DNA of 64,000 nucleotides from Intestinirhabdus alba (GTDB lineage: Bacteria > Pseudomonadota > Gammaproteobacteria > Enterobacterales > Enterobacteriaceae), in the NCBI RefSeq assembly GCF_009711095.1, contig NZ_WMJZ01000001.1:124001-188000 (forward strand), read 5' to 3'. The position numbers and the translations under genes were made by a program. Within the stretch, counting starts at the first letter, position 1. The number at the start of each line of letters is the position of its first letter. Below, piece by piece: positions 18,515 to 26,521 of the stretch. The notes beneath the pieces were generated by a model that worked only from the letters and a program-made list of their open reading frames with translations, was not told the DNA's origin and did not search any database.

Positions 18515-19869
18515 GGTGTCACCGGGGGGGTATTGGATTCCAGCAGCCGATGGGCTTCGGCCATTCTCTGGTTTAATTCGTCAATCCACTGCGTCTCAAT
18601 CTTGGTACGCGCTGTCGACGTTGATTTTTCTGCTTTATCGGTAAAGGCAAAGGTCTGACGTAATTGCCTGTTTTTCTGTTGAGTATCGCCGATCGGAGGG
18701 GCCTGCAGCAGCGCGCGCGCCCGCTGAATTTCTGGTTTTCCGCCCAGCCCCGCGCTTTCAGCGGCGTGCAGCGCCTTCCATAGCGCAACCTGGCGATCGT
18801 GGTAGCGAAGCAGCGCAATCTCGAACAGACCCGATATCAGGCCCTGCCGCTCCCGACCAGCGTTCGCGTTATAGCCAGAATACTCCTGGCGGAAAGGATT
18901 TACCGTAAGGCCGGAGGTTTCGTCATACAGCGCAGGCCGTACCGGAAGCCGGTGAATGTCCGGGTGGAGCAGCAGCTTTTGTCCCTCCCCGGAGAGCACA
19001 AAGTCGACAAACTGGCGGGCGGTCTGCGGATGCTGCGCGTTGGCAAATATTGCCACCTGCGCGGGGTTATAAATTGTGCGGGAGGGGTAAGAGAAGCGGA
19101 TTTTTTCACTGCCTTCCGCTCCTGGTGCGATCGAGACGAAGAAGTCCATTGTCATTCGTGCGGCAATTTCGCCGGTTGACAGGGGATCTTTGCCGTCGGG
19201 AAAGGCACCGCTGTTAAAGCGGGCATTACCGGCAGTCTCTGCCAGAATCGCCCAGCCCTTTTCCCACCCGTAGCCCTGCAGGATGGCTTCATACAGCACC
19301 GGAGCAAAACCGACGCTACCGGGTATGGGCATTTGCACCTTGTCTGCATAAGCCACTGCCGCCAGGTCGGTCCACTCTTTGGGAAGAGGCAGCCCCAGCG
19401 CTTTTACGGCGTCAGGGTTGTAGGCGATGCCGTATCCAGCCAGCTCGAATGCGGCGTAATAGTCTTCAGGATCGGAAATGGCGACGCCGCCGACGTCCCG
19501 CGGTAGCGCCTTGTGGTCAATCTGCAGCCGGGCCAGGAGCTGTTTGCGGCGCAGTAATTCGAAGTTGCCCGGCGCAGGCGACCAGTAGACGTCAATGCCT
19601 TCGCCGCCGTTTTGCAGAAAATGATACCTGGCGTCTTCGCCGTGTCGCCATAAAATTTCCACCCGTTTTCCCGGGTGAGCGCGTTCAAAAGCCGCCTGGA
19701 AACGGGTAGAGACCTCTTCGGCGTAGCTGGTCAGTACAACCACGCGGTCATCGCGCGCACTTTGCGCTAACGCGGAGGGAGAGAGCATATCTGTTAATAA
19801 CAGAGACAGGAAACAGGTAAGATATAATATTTTTATACTATAAATTCTCTTGGAATTATTACATTTCAT
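18511..19869 (-). CDS. orphan periplasmic solute-binding protein (Fe3+/family 1-like) with long C-terminal extension
   Basis: 452 residues with a signal peptide ending SALA-Q. Residues about 40-340 form a type II periplasmic binding fold of the iron/thiamine/aminoethylphosphonate group (VVVLTSYAEEV, WSPAPGNFELL, GYGIAYNPDAV, PQTARQFVDFVLSGEG). The remaining 110 residues are charged and helical and exceed the usual family length of about 340. No permease or ATPase gene is adjacent. Instead it is translationally coupled to the di-haem oxidoreductase, so it may deliver a ligand to that enzyme rather than to a transporter. The ligand is unknown. An ERIC repeat begins 57 bases upstream of the ATG. 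Confidence 0.8.
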   Translation of the reverse strand: MKCNNSKRIYSIKILYLTCFLSLLLTDMLSPSALAQSARDDRVVVLTSYAEEVSTRFQAAFERAHPGKRVEILWRHGEDARYHFLQNGGEGIDVYWSPAPGNFELLRRKQLLARLQIDHKALPRDVGGVAISDPEDYYAAFELAGYGIAYNPDAVKALGLPLPKEWTDLAAVAYADKVQMPIPGSVGFAPVLYEAILQGYGWEKGWAILAETAGNARFNSGAFPDGKDPLSTGEIAARMTMDFFVSIAPGAEGSEKIRFSYPSRTIYNPAQVAIFANAQHPQTARQFVDFVLSGEGQKLLLHPDIHRLPVRPALYDETSGLTVNPFRQEYSGYNANAGRERQGLISGLFEIALLRYHDRQVALWKALHAAESAGLGGKPEIQRARALLQAPPIGDTQQKNRQLRQTFAFTDKAEKSTSTARTKIETQWIDELNQRMAEAHRLLESNTPPVTP

Positions 19870-19925
19870 TATGTTTTAACCGGGTTATTGATGAATAACT
19901 GATGCCTGCCGGTCCACTCTTTTAA

Positions 19926-20242
19926 TATACCCGTCATACTTCAGGCTGCATGTGTGTTGGCTTCGGGTTACTCGTCTCATCCTTGAGACTCGCCCTGACG
20001 GGCCACCGCTGCGCGGCGTTCAAATCGGTTCCGGACGGCCCAGGCCATGCTTCCGGGGATGAATGAGAAACATCCTTGTCCCTCACCGAAGGCGACCTGC
20101 GGTCGGGAAAATTCGTTCCTGACGAATTTGTCGCTCGCTTGCCGCGTGATTCGGCCTGAGGGCCTCACCCCTTCGGGGCCAGCCCGGGGGCTGTTCAAAA
20201 CGCGCTGCGTTTTGTCCTGCAACTCGAATTATTTAGGGTATA
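19926..20242. repeat. ERIC element, enlarged variant (copy A, 317 bp)
   Basis: It begins TATACCCGTCATACTTC and ends GAATTATTTAGGGTATA, the terminal inverted repeats of enterobacterial ERIC/IRU elements. The interior departs from the 127-bp form. It contains the module GGCCTGAGGGCCTCACCCC...GCGCTGCGTTTTGTC also seen in copies C and D, plus about 110 further bases. Non-coding. Confidence 0.8.
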
Positions 20243-20698
20243 AATAGCGTAAGTTAAAACGTTACGGCGACTGGCACGGGAAGGTTCACGCTCGGGTAGC
20301 GTAATATATTGCTTTATATTTCGTAATCTGAATTTTTTAAAACAGTGACTGGACGCAAACTTTTTTATAAAAACTGAAGAGAATTACCCGGTGGGTCATT
20401 TGTGAAAGAAAACGTGTTTTTATTTCTTTACGCTGTATTACTAATATTCAAAGGGAGCGTTGCCAATATAAAATAATATCATTACTCTGCGATTGTTATA
20501 TTGTTTTTTATATATCGAATTGTAATGGGATAAACACGTTAGCAATAAAGTAACAGCCAGTGGCGGAGTTTGTTGTCGATATGGAGAAGATAACGCCGGA
20601 TGACGTAGCGCATAAGGGGGCCGTGAATCGCTGAAAACGCCGGCTTAAGGGGAGGGGAAGATCTGTTTCCCATACTTCAAAATTACACATTCATTAAC
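20243..20698. other. AT-rich gene-free DNA left of the tnpB relic
   Basis: About 450 bases with no credible gene. Long A/T runs and no matched promoter-terminator pair. A 24-codon frame from a GTG at about 20401 has no good ribosome site and is not called. Confidence 0.5.
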
Positions 20699-20954
20699 CG
20701 GGGTGCAGCCGGACGATACTTTGTCTCATGCCTTTGTGAGTTTGTACCTGTATCACTGCCGATCGCCGCTAAAACGGCCGGCATTGATATAGGTTTAAAA
20801 GATTTGTCCGGATTCAAACCGGATAATCGTTAACGCGACCCGTAATATCAAAGCTGCCGGGCAGGCAGTGTTAGCCCACAGAAAAGCTGTAAATCCTGAA
20901 TCGCGTCACGCGGCTCAGGTTCGGCTCAGTGAAGTGGGAATCTTCGACCTTTAG
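20699..20954 (+). pseudogene. decayed tnpB of an IS200/IS605-type element
   Basis: Two pieces of a TnpB protein in different frames. The first (from 20699) reads RGAAGRYFVS...AAKTAGIDIGLKDLSGF, the beta strand and RuvC-I Asp motif of TnpB. The second (20829-20954) reads VNATRNIKAAGQAVLAHRKA..., the NA..NI.AAG block near the TnpB C-terminus, ending at a TAG. The middle of the nuclease, including RuvC-II and most of the zinc ribbon, is deleted, and the two pieces differ by a frameshift. Only about 85 codons of a normal ~380 remain. Confidence 0.7.
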
Positions 20955-20970
20955 GGCAGGGAGCAGTCAA
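20930..20970 (+). mobile_element. right end of an IS200/IS605-type element (transposon end / omega-RNA-like tail)
   Basis: Directly overlapping the tnpB relic stop is GTGGGAATCTTCGACC, then TTTAGGGCAGGGAGCAGTCAA. This is the pattern of IS605-group right ends: a hairpin-forming GGAATC..CCTTTAGG..GGGAG segment ending in TCAA, the cleavage tetranucleotide of the IS608 type. In living elements this region also encodes the TnpB guide RNA scaffold. No left end or tnpA is seen. Confidence 0.6.
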
Positions 20971-21424
20971 ATGAATCAAAACGGCGACAGGCTGGCCGGT
21001 TTTGCCCCGGGCAATCTGAAGTTCAGCGTCACGCCCCGCGAGCTGTCTGACGTTACCGTGCGCCGACGCCCGCTACCGCGATACGGACCATCCGGCGGAC
21101 GGGCGCTGCTATAACGCATAGCTTTCTAAGCGGGAGCGCCCTTTGGCTCACGTAACGCGCTGAAGTAATAAAAGTTCGCCGCATACTGACCACTAAAGAG
21201 CAGGCGTCGCTCTGGCTTGCGATTTTCTTAATTCCGCGGCTGGCCGGAATAACCATCGTGCCGTTCGTTATACTGCGGCCGGGTAGGGATACCCTCAACG
21301 GTAAAAATAGATCGGCGGGCGGACGTTACGGGAGCCAGTAATTACCGCTGGAGCCAGTAAAAACAAGCGCAGGGAGCTGCCGGGCGTAACGGTACGGTAA
21401 AAGGTGGGCCGGAGACAGCTAAGT
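20971..21424. other. non-coding stretch after the IS relic
   Basis: About 450 bases with only short, unconvincing frames. A plus-strand frame near 21189-21335 shows a hydrophobic run (LWLAIFLIPRLAG) but no start or ribosome site; it might be another gene remnant. Confidence 0.4.
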
Positions 21425-21455
21425 AAAAAAGAAGGGGTGCCGGAGGTAGGCACCC
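21425..21455 (-). terminator. intrinsic terminator of an unassigned minus-strand transcript
   Basis: A 7-bp perfect stem GGGTGCC/GGCACCC with a 7-base loop, followed on the minus strand by CTTCTTTTTT. No credible minus-strand gene ends here. The weak frame 21295-21717 runs straight through it. It may end a small RNA. Confidence 0.6.
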
Positions 21456-21967
21456 GCGATCGAAGGCGATCAAAAAGTGGCTTGCATACAGCAATGTCGG
21501 AAATAAGGAACCTATTGCTGTGGCGATAATATACACCTGCGCTCTGGTTCGAGGCAGAAAAGTGGTGTCTTTTTCTGGACTTATACACCAAATTTATATC
21601 AGGCGCGCTGCACGCCGGGGGCGCTTTGGCCGCCTTTTTCGCGCCGTTTCCCGTTTTGCCTGGCCTGAGTTTTTGCGATAAATCCGCTTGTTGGTCTGAG
21701 ATTAATAATCTACTCAATAAAAAATAATAATTTACATTTTGTCAAAAGATGCTGGCAATGTATTTTTTATTTTTGCTAAGCTCAGTTAATTGAATGGTTA
21801 ATCACGTTTTTTTGTTGCGTAAATATGTAAACAAGCGAGGCCGTAAATAAATATATTATCTGCTCGCACCTTGACGAATATTATCCAGAGACTAGATTTA
21901 CTATTCGAGTATACGCGATATGAATTTCATATCTTAATTGGTAAACACAACACAATGAGGCTTCATT

Positions 21968-22150
21968 ATGGCAGAACATAGAGGCGGTTCCGGTAACTTC
22001 GCAGAAGACCGTGAAAAAGCATCTGAAGCAGGCCGTAAAGGCGGTCAGCACAGCGGTGGAAACTTTAAAAACGATCCGCAGCGCGCATCAGAAGCAGGTA
22101 AAAAAGGTGGTGAGAATAGCCACGGCGGCGGACGTAAGTCTGATAAATAA
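21968..22150 (+). CDS. yciG: KGG-repeat stress-induced protein (YciG-like)
   Basis: 60 residues, hydrophilic and Gly/Lys-rich. Its first ~47 residues closely follow E. coli YciG from memory, with two copies of the EAGRKGG / EAGKKGG motif of the con-10/KGG family. In E. coli YciG is an RpoS-dependent protein made with YciF and YciE and affects motility; no yciFE follow here. AATGAGG stands before the ATG. TTGACG near 21870 and TAGATT about 16 bases on are possible promoter elements. A good terminator follows, so it is monocistronic. Confidence 0.85.
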   Translation: MAEHRGGSGNFAEDREKASEAGRKGGQHSGGNFKNDPQRASEAGKKGGENSHGGGRKSDK

Positions 22151-22192
22151 CGCCCGCGTGGTGTAATTCTTACTTCTTGCTCGTTAAATAAG

Positions 22193-22228
22193 ACAGCTGC
22201 GGACCTGGCGGTTCGCAGCTGTATTTTT
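22193..22228 (+). terminator. intrinsic terminator of the yciG-like gene
   Basis: A 9-bp perfect stem ACAGCTGCG/CGCAGCTGT with a 12-base loop that can pair further (GACC/GGTT), followed by ATTTTT. Confidence 0.88.
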
Positions 22229-22540
22229 GGCTTACATTAGAGACTATTGGATATATTCGGAATCTTTCTGCTTCCGGTACAGGTAAAAGTACGCCACTGC
22301 CCTCAGCGTTATCCCTGGCCCCGCCGTCGGTTAAATCTTATTTTACTGCCCCGATTGCGATATTACTTATTCAATTAAGCGTTATTTAATGGAAATTATC
22401 GTCAGGCAAATGAGCTAACACGCGATAAGACAGCTATTTTCGCGGCGAATGGATCGACTCGTCGTCATGGACAAGGGCTAACCTGCTGGTGGCCAGGCGC
22501 TCCGTCGGCGCAGGCCGTTCGCGGTGGAACGGCGGCCCGA
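22229..22540. other. gene-free spacer
   Basis: About 310 bases without a supported gene. A ten-codon frame at 22449-22481 reads MDRLVVMDKG then stop, like the C-terminal part of ABC exporter ATPases, but it is too short to call a gene remnant with confidence. Confidence 0.4.
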
Positions 22541-22578
22541 CAAGAAAGCAATAAGCCGGAGACCGCCCGGCTTATTGC
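22541..22578 (-). terminator. intrinsic terminator of the bactofilin gene
   Basis: A 12-bp perfect stem GCAATAAGCCGG/CCGGCTTATTGC with a 7-base loop, followed on the minus strand by TTTCTTG, 10 bases past the stop. Confidence 0.85.
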
Positions 22579-22587
22579 CTGCGACGG

Positions 22588-23337
22588 CTACTCTTTATAC
22601 AGGCTGGCGATTTCAGCGCCTGAACCAGAATTTGTTCCGGTTAGCATATCCCGGGAGCTGCTGTAGCCATGTTTACGATGTTCTTCTTCATCGCGCGGCA
22701 GTGAATTACCATAGAAGCGGCCATTTTTATGAATAGCCAGAGAGTCGCTTTTCACCTGGCCATTGACCATACCCTGCGCGTTAATACTTACCTCGCCGCC
22801 GATGCAGTTGCCGTTGAGCACACCGTCAACCGCAATGGCGAAAGCGATAATATCCCCTTCAACGTGGCCGCTTTTCAGTATATGTACCGTTTTCTCAGAG
22901 CGAATAATACCGTCAATGCGTCCGTTTACGTGAATATCGCTGGTAGAGTTCAGCTCACCCTTAATGATGCAGGTTTCGGGGATGACCGCGACGGAAGGTT
23001 CGTTTTGTGCCTGCACGACGGGCTTAACGCTAAGTTCGACGTCGTCACCCAAATTGGTCACCTGGCTCGGCTTCAACGAAGCGGCAATATCGGTGTTCCT
23101 CTCGGGTATTCTGTCGGCAAATGTGAGGTTTTGCTCTTTACGTTTAAACATAGATCTGATCCTGATTAACGATGACATGTAACGAACGGCATAAACCAGA
23201 CCGCCGCTCAATATAATTGCAGCAATGAGCTTCCAGCGCGTTTTTACGATTGTATAGAAATATTGGTCACCCACCCCGAAATGAATGATGAGGTATATCC
23301 AAAGCCCCCAGATCAGCCAGAGAAGGTTATATTGCAT
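22588..23337 (-). CDS. membrane-anchored bactofilin (polymer-forming cytoskeletal, CcmA-like)
   Basis: 249 residues. Two N-terminal hydrophobic segments (about 4-20 and 36-52) precede a linker and a bactofilin beta-helix domain (about 118-205: IIKGELNSTSDIHVNGRIDG, VEGDIIA, LNGNCIGGEVSI, VNGQVKSD). The C-tail is disordered and charged. Bactofilins polymerise without nucleotide and organise cell-shape, surface or chromosome functions. Proteus CcmA, which affects cell curvature, has a similar two-helix anchor. The start codon lies 25 bases from an ERIC repeat and has no strong ribosome site close by (AAGGA is 15 bases away). Single gene with its own terminator. Confidence 0.85.
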   Translation of the reverse strand: MQYNLLWLIWGLWIYLIIHFGVGDQYFYTIVKTRWKLIAAIILSGGLVYAVRYMSSLIRIRSMFKRKEQNLTFADRIPERNTDIAASLKPSQVTNLGDDVELSVKPVVQAQNEPSVAVIPETCIIKGELNSTSDIHVNGRIDGIIRSEKTVHILKSGHVEGDIIAFAIAVDGVLNGNCIGGEVSINAQGMVNGQVKSDSLAIHKNGRFYGNSLPRDEEEHRKHGYSSSRDMLTGTNSGSGAEIASLYKE

Positions 23338-23362
23338 AAGGCTTTACACTTGTCCTTCGATC

Positions 23363-23489
23363 TATACCCGTCATACTTCAAGCTGCATATACGTTGGCTG
23401 CGCTCACTCACCCCGGTCACATAGTTTGCTATGCTGCCGGGGACTCGCTCGCTTGCCGCCTTCCTGCACCTCGAATTATTTAGGATATA
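23363..23489. repeat. ERIC element, canonical 127-bp form (copy B)
   Basis: Exactly 127 bases between TATACCCGTCATACTTC and the end GAATTATTTAGGATATA. On the minus strand the core reads GTGACCGGGGTGAGTGAGCG, then CAGCCAACG, the hallmark of ERIC/IRU repeats. Confidence 0.9.
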
Positions 23490-23620
23490 TACCCGTCATA
23501 CTTCAAGTTGCATGTGCGTTGGCTTTATTCGGCCCTGCGGCCTCACCCCTTCGGGGCCAGCCCGGGGGCTGTTCAAAACGCGCTGCGCTTTGTCCTGCAA
23601 CTCGAATTATTTAAGGTATA
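23488..23620. repeat. ERIC-derived element with replaced core (copy C)
   Basis: It shares the terminal TA with copy B and has the same outer ends (TATACCCGTCATACTTC, GAATTATTTAAGGTATA). The ERIC core is missing and replaced by TTCGGCCCTGCGGCCTCACC...GCGCTGCGCTTTGTC, the module of copies A and D. Confidence 0.8.
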
Positions 23621-24220
23621 CTTCTCTTAAGCGGTAAACGGAGGAATTTACGATAACATTGGGCTAAAAGATTCACAATAAGAAATATGTTGTGCGAAAC
23701 GTCCTGGTACAATAATTAGCGGCGTAAATTAATAAGATAATAATGGTGTCAGGCAAATCTGTTAACTACTAATAAACGAGGAATAATCTGTAATCTATAA
23801 TTTTCTCACCAGGAATTCACCTTAATTATTACTTTGGCTAAATAAATAAAAGCCATCTGCCGCAGAGGAACTGCGGCGTCAGCCCGCATTTTTCCGATTT
23901 TTTAAAACAAAGCAGACCATTTTTTGTGTGCACGATCACTGTTTACTTTTATGAATGCCAAATAAAAAAATTCCACGGTATTTTTCCGGACTCTTTATGT
24001 TTTATCAGAATATTCACGGAACTTCGCGGCTAATTACCCTTTCAGGTGTCTGATAAGCGCCAGCAAATAGCCAACGACGGTAGTCCTTATCCGGTCCATT
24101 TTAAGAGTAATCCTGGACGCTATCGTATTCCGTGATGGCATTTCCTGGCCATTTTTTATTTTTCCCGCAGCGTCATTAACGTCCGCGTGGAGCAGGCGCG
24201 TTTCCCCGCGCCGGATCGGC
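23621..24220. other. AT-rich gene-free DNA between ERIC copies and cusS
   Basis: 600 bases with no supported gene, promoter pair or terminator with a U-run. It marks the end of the accessory stretch before the cus backbone. Confidence 0.5.
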
Positions 24221-25669
24221 TCAGGATGGCGAACAGGGGCGGGCGGGCAGCGACAGGGTAAAGCGGGTGACGCGGGCGTCAGAGCTGACCGACACGCTGC
24301 CCCGGTGAGCGGTGGCGATGGATTTGACGATGGCAAGCCCGATGCCGCTGCCTTCGCCTTTGCGCTGTCGGGACGGGTCCACGCGGTAGAAGCGATCGAA
24401 CAGCCGCGGCAAGTGTTCGGCGGCGATGGCCGGACCGGGGTTTTCCACGCTGATATGCCGCAGCGTCTCCTCTTGCGCTACCCGGACGGTAATCGCCGCG
24501 CCCGGCGGCGTATAGCGCAGGGCGTTCGAGAGTAAATTGCTGATGGCCCTGCGCAGCATAATCGGATCGCCCTCCGCCCGACAGGGAGGCCCTTCAAGCC
24601 GCAGCGTCACCTTGCGCTCCTCGGCCAGCGCTTCGAAAAAGTCGAATACTTTGCCGATCTCGTCGATAAGGTCGAGCTGCTTTTTCTGCGGGATCAGCTG
24701 GTTGTTATCCGCCTGGGCGAGAAACAGCATATCGCTGACCATCACCGACATGCGGGCAAACTCCTCAAGGTTAGAGTAGAGCACCTCTTCTAACTCCTGG
24801 CGGGTGCGGGGCTGGCTGAGGGCGATCTCCGTCTGGGTGACCAGGTTGGTGATCGGCGTGCGGATCTCGTGGGCAATGTCGGCGGAAAAGTTAGACTGGC
24901 GGGTAAAGACGTCCTCAATACGCTCCAGCATATGGTTAAAGGAGATAACCAGCTGCTCCAGCTCGATGGGCACCGCCAGCGGGTCGAGACGTACGTCAAG
25001 ATCTCTGGAGGTGAAATTGTGAATGCGGCGGCTGACCCGGCGCAGCGGTGCGTGGCCCTTATAAACGGCAAACAGAATAATAATCACGATCAGGATGCAG
25101 ATGAGCGAAGCCGTCACGGTAAGCTTATTTTTCAGCCCGTTAATGTAGTGCAGGTGAAAATCGATCGACAGCGCCATGTAGAGAATATAGGCCGGTTTTT
25201 CGCCGGACGGATAGCTCACCGGCAGCCGCACCATCCGCCAGCTGCCGTGCGCGCCGCGTTCGGTCGTCGGCATTGCCGGATCGGAAAACAAATACACGTT
25301 GCCGCCGGGGAGGCTGTAGTCCGGGGTCGCGTGACTCAGCAGCAGGCGAATATCGGGCGCGCCGGGAGTGTGGAAAAGCGCCTTTCCGTCGGCGTCCTCC
25401 AGCGAGATAATCAGGTTCGAATAGCCGGAAACCACGTTTTTCAGGATCTCCACGCGGCGGGCTTCCGGCTCGTCGGATTGGGTCAGAACGCGCTCCAGGG
25501 ATGCGCCAATGCCGGTGAGATCGTTAATGTCCTGTTGCGCGAAATGCACGTTCACGGACTGGATCATTATCCAGGCAAAGGCGAAAAAAGCGGCGATGGT
25601 GGCGAGGCTGATAAAAAAGGTCAGGCGGGTCGCCAGCGAAAAGGGGCGCGCCAGCGGCTTACTGCTCAT
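24221..25669 (-). CDS. cusS: copper/silver sensor histidine kinase CusS
   Basis: 482 residues from the ATG at 25669 ([10 protein letters not shown]), preceded by GAGG at 8 bases and overlapping the cusR stop. Two membrane helices (about 13-35 and 180-202) flank a periplasmic sensor. Then come a HAMP region, the H-box [12 protein letters not shown] with the phosphorylated His, the N-box [11 protein letters not shown] and the G-box [10 protein letters not shown]. It senses periplasmic Cu(I)/Ag(I) and phosphorylates CusR. E. coli has a His/Met-rich loop in the sensor; here that segment is shorter ([14 protein letters not shown]). The C-terminus is a few residues longer than E. coli. Confidence 0.95.
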   Translation of the reverse strand: MSSKPLARPFSLATRLTFFISLATIAAFFAFAWIMIQSVNVHFAQQDINDLTGIGASLERVLTQSDEPEARRVEILKNVVSGYSNLIISLEDADGKALFHTPGAPDIRLLLSHATPDYSLPGGNVYLFSDPAMPTTERGAHGSWRMVRLPVSYPSGEKPAYILYMALSIDFHLHYINGLKNKLTVTASLICILIVIIILFAVYKGHAPLRRVSRRIHNFTSRDLDVRLDPLAVPIELEQLVISFNHMLERIEDVFTRQSNFSADIAHEIRTPITNLVTQTEIALSQPRTRQELEEVLYSNLEEFARMSVMVSDMLFLAQADNNQLIPQKKQLDLIDEIGKVFDFFEALAEERKVTLRLEGPPCRAEGDPIMLRRAISNLLSNALRYTPPGAAITVRVAQEETLRHISVENPGPAIAAEHLPRLFDRFYRVDPSRQRKGEGSGIGLAIVKSIATAHRGSVSVSSDARVTRFTLSLPARPCSPS

Positions 25670-26342
25670 CCGGTGCCTCAAGCATATAGCCGACGCCGCG
25701 GACGGTCTGAATCAGCTTCGGCGTATAGTCATTGTCGATTTTGCCGCGCAGCCTTTTAACGGCCACGTCGATGGCGTTGGTATCGCTGTCGAAATTCATG
25801 TCCCACACCTGGGATGCAATCAGCGAACGGGGCAGCGCCTCCCCCTGATGGCGCAGTAAAAACTCCAGCAGGGTGAACTCCTTGCTGGTCAGGGTGATGC
25901 GCGTTCCGCCACGGGTGACCCGGCGGCTGACCAGATCGACCATCAGATCCGCGACCTGAAACTGGCTTTCGACCATCACCGCCGCGCCGCGACGCAGCAG
26001 CGTTCTGACCCGCGCCAGCAGTTCGGCGAAGGCGAACGGCTTAACCAGGTAGTCGTCGGCCCCCAGCTCCAGCCCTTTTACCCGCTGCTCAATACTGCCC
26101 AGCGCGGTCAGCAGAAGGACAGGCATTGCCTTATTCGCCGCCCGCAGCATCCGGACGATATCCCAGCCGTTAACGTCCGGCAGCATGATGTCGAGGATCA
26201 GCAGATCGTAGTCGCCGGTAGTCGCCAGATGGTAGCCGTTCAGGCCGTTGGTCATCAGGTCCACCACGAAGCCCGCCTCGCTCAGCCCTTTACACAGATA
26301 TTCGCCGGTCTTTTTTTCATCCTCGACAATCAAAATTTTCAT
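25659..26342 (-). CDS. cusR: copper/silver response regulator CusR
   Basis: 227 residues from [10 protein letters not shown], the E. coli length. An OmpR/PhoB-type regulator with receiver Asp D51 in LLILDIMLP, the switch Lys in LVKPF and a C-terminal winged helix ([14 protein letters not shown]...VRGVGYML). It activates the divergent cusCFBA operon and its own gene through the palindrome at 26418-26439. It overlaps cusS by 11 bases. Confidence 0.97.
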   Translation of the reverse strand: MKILIVEDEKKTGEYLCKGLSEAGFVVDLMTNGLNGYHLATTGDYDLLILDIMLPDVNGWDIVRMLRAANKAMPVLLLTALGSIEQRVKGLELGADDYLVKPFAFAELLARVRTLLRRGAAVMVESQFQVADLMVDLVSRRVTRGGTRITLTSKEFTLLEFLLRHQGEALPRSLIASQVWDMNFDSDTNAIDVAVKRLRGKIDNDYTPKLIQTVRGVGYMLEAPDEQ

Positions 26343-26417
26343 CACGTCTCCTTCACACGCATCGGGGCGGCCGACCAATTGTAAAGTTGCCGGATCGGAT
26401 AGCAATCGCTTATTGGC

Positions 26418-26439
26418 AAAATGACAGCTTTGTCATTTT
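26418..26439. promoter_or_regulatory. CusR box between cusR and cusC
   Basis: AAAATGACA (26418-26426) and TGTCATTTT (26431-26439) form a perfect 9-bp palindrome around GCTT. It has the same half-sites as the E. coli CusR/PcoR box and sits midway between the divergent cusR and cusC genes. Confidence 0.92.
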
Positions 26440-26521
26440 TCCGTCACCGGTTAAACAGCGAGCCTCCGGTAAAGTTTGTCCTGGACATCCACATGTTACT
26501 CAGGGACATAGCTCAGTTTTT

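Noticed and set aside
20401-20475. 24-codon hydrophobic peptide frame from GTG
   Set aside because: No convincing ribosome site or promoter; AT-rich DNA yields such frames by chance.
21295-21717. 140-residue minus-strand open frame
   Set aside because: No ribosome site, low-complexity basic composition, and an intrinsic terminator lies inside it.
22449-22481. Ten-codon frame MDRLVVMDKG resembling an ABC exporter ATPase end
   Set aside because: Too short; the codons on both sides do not continue the family, so chance cannot be excluded.
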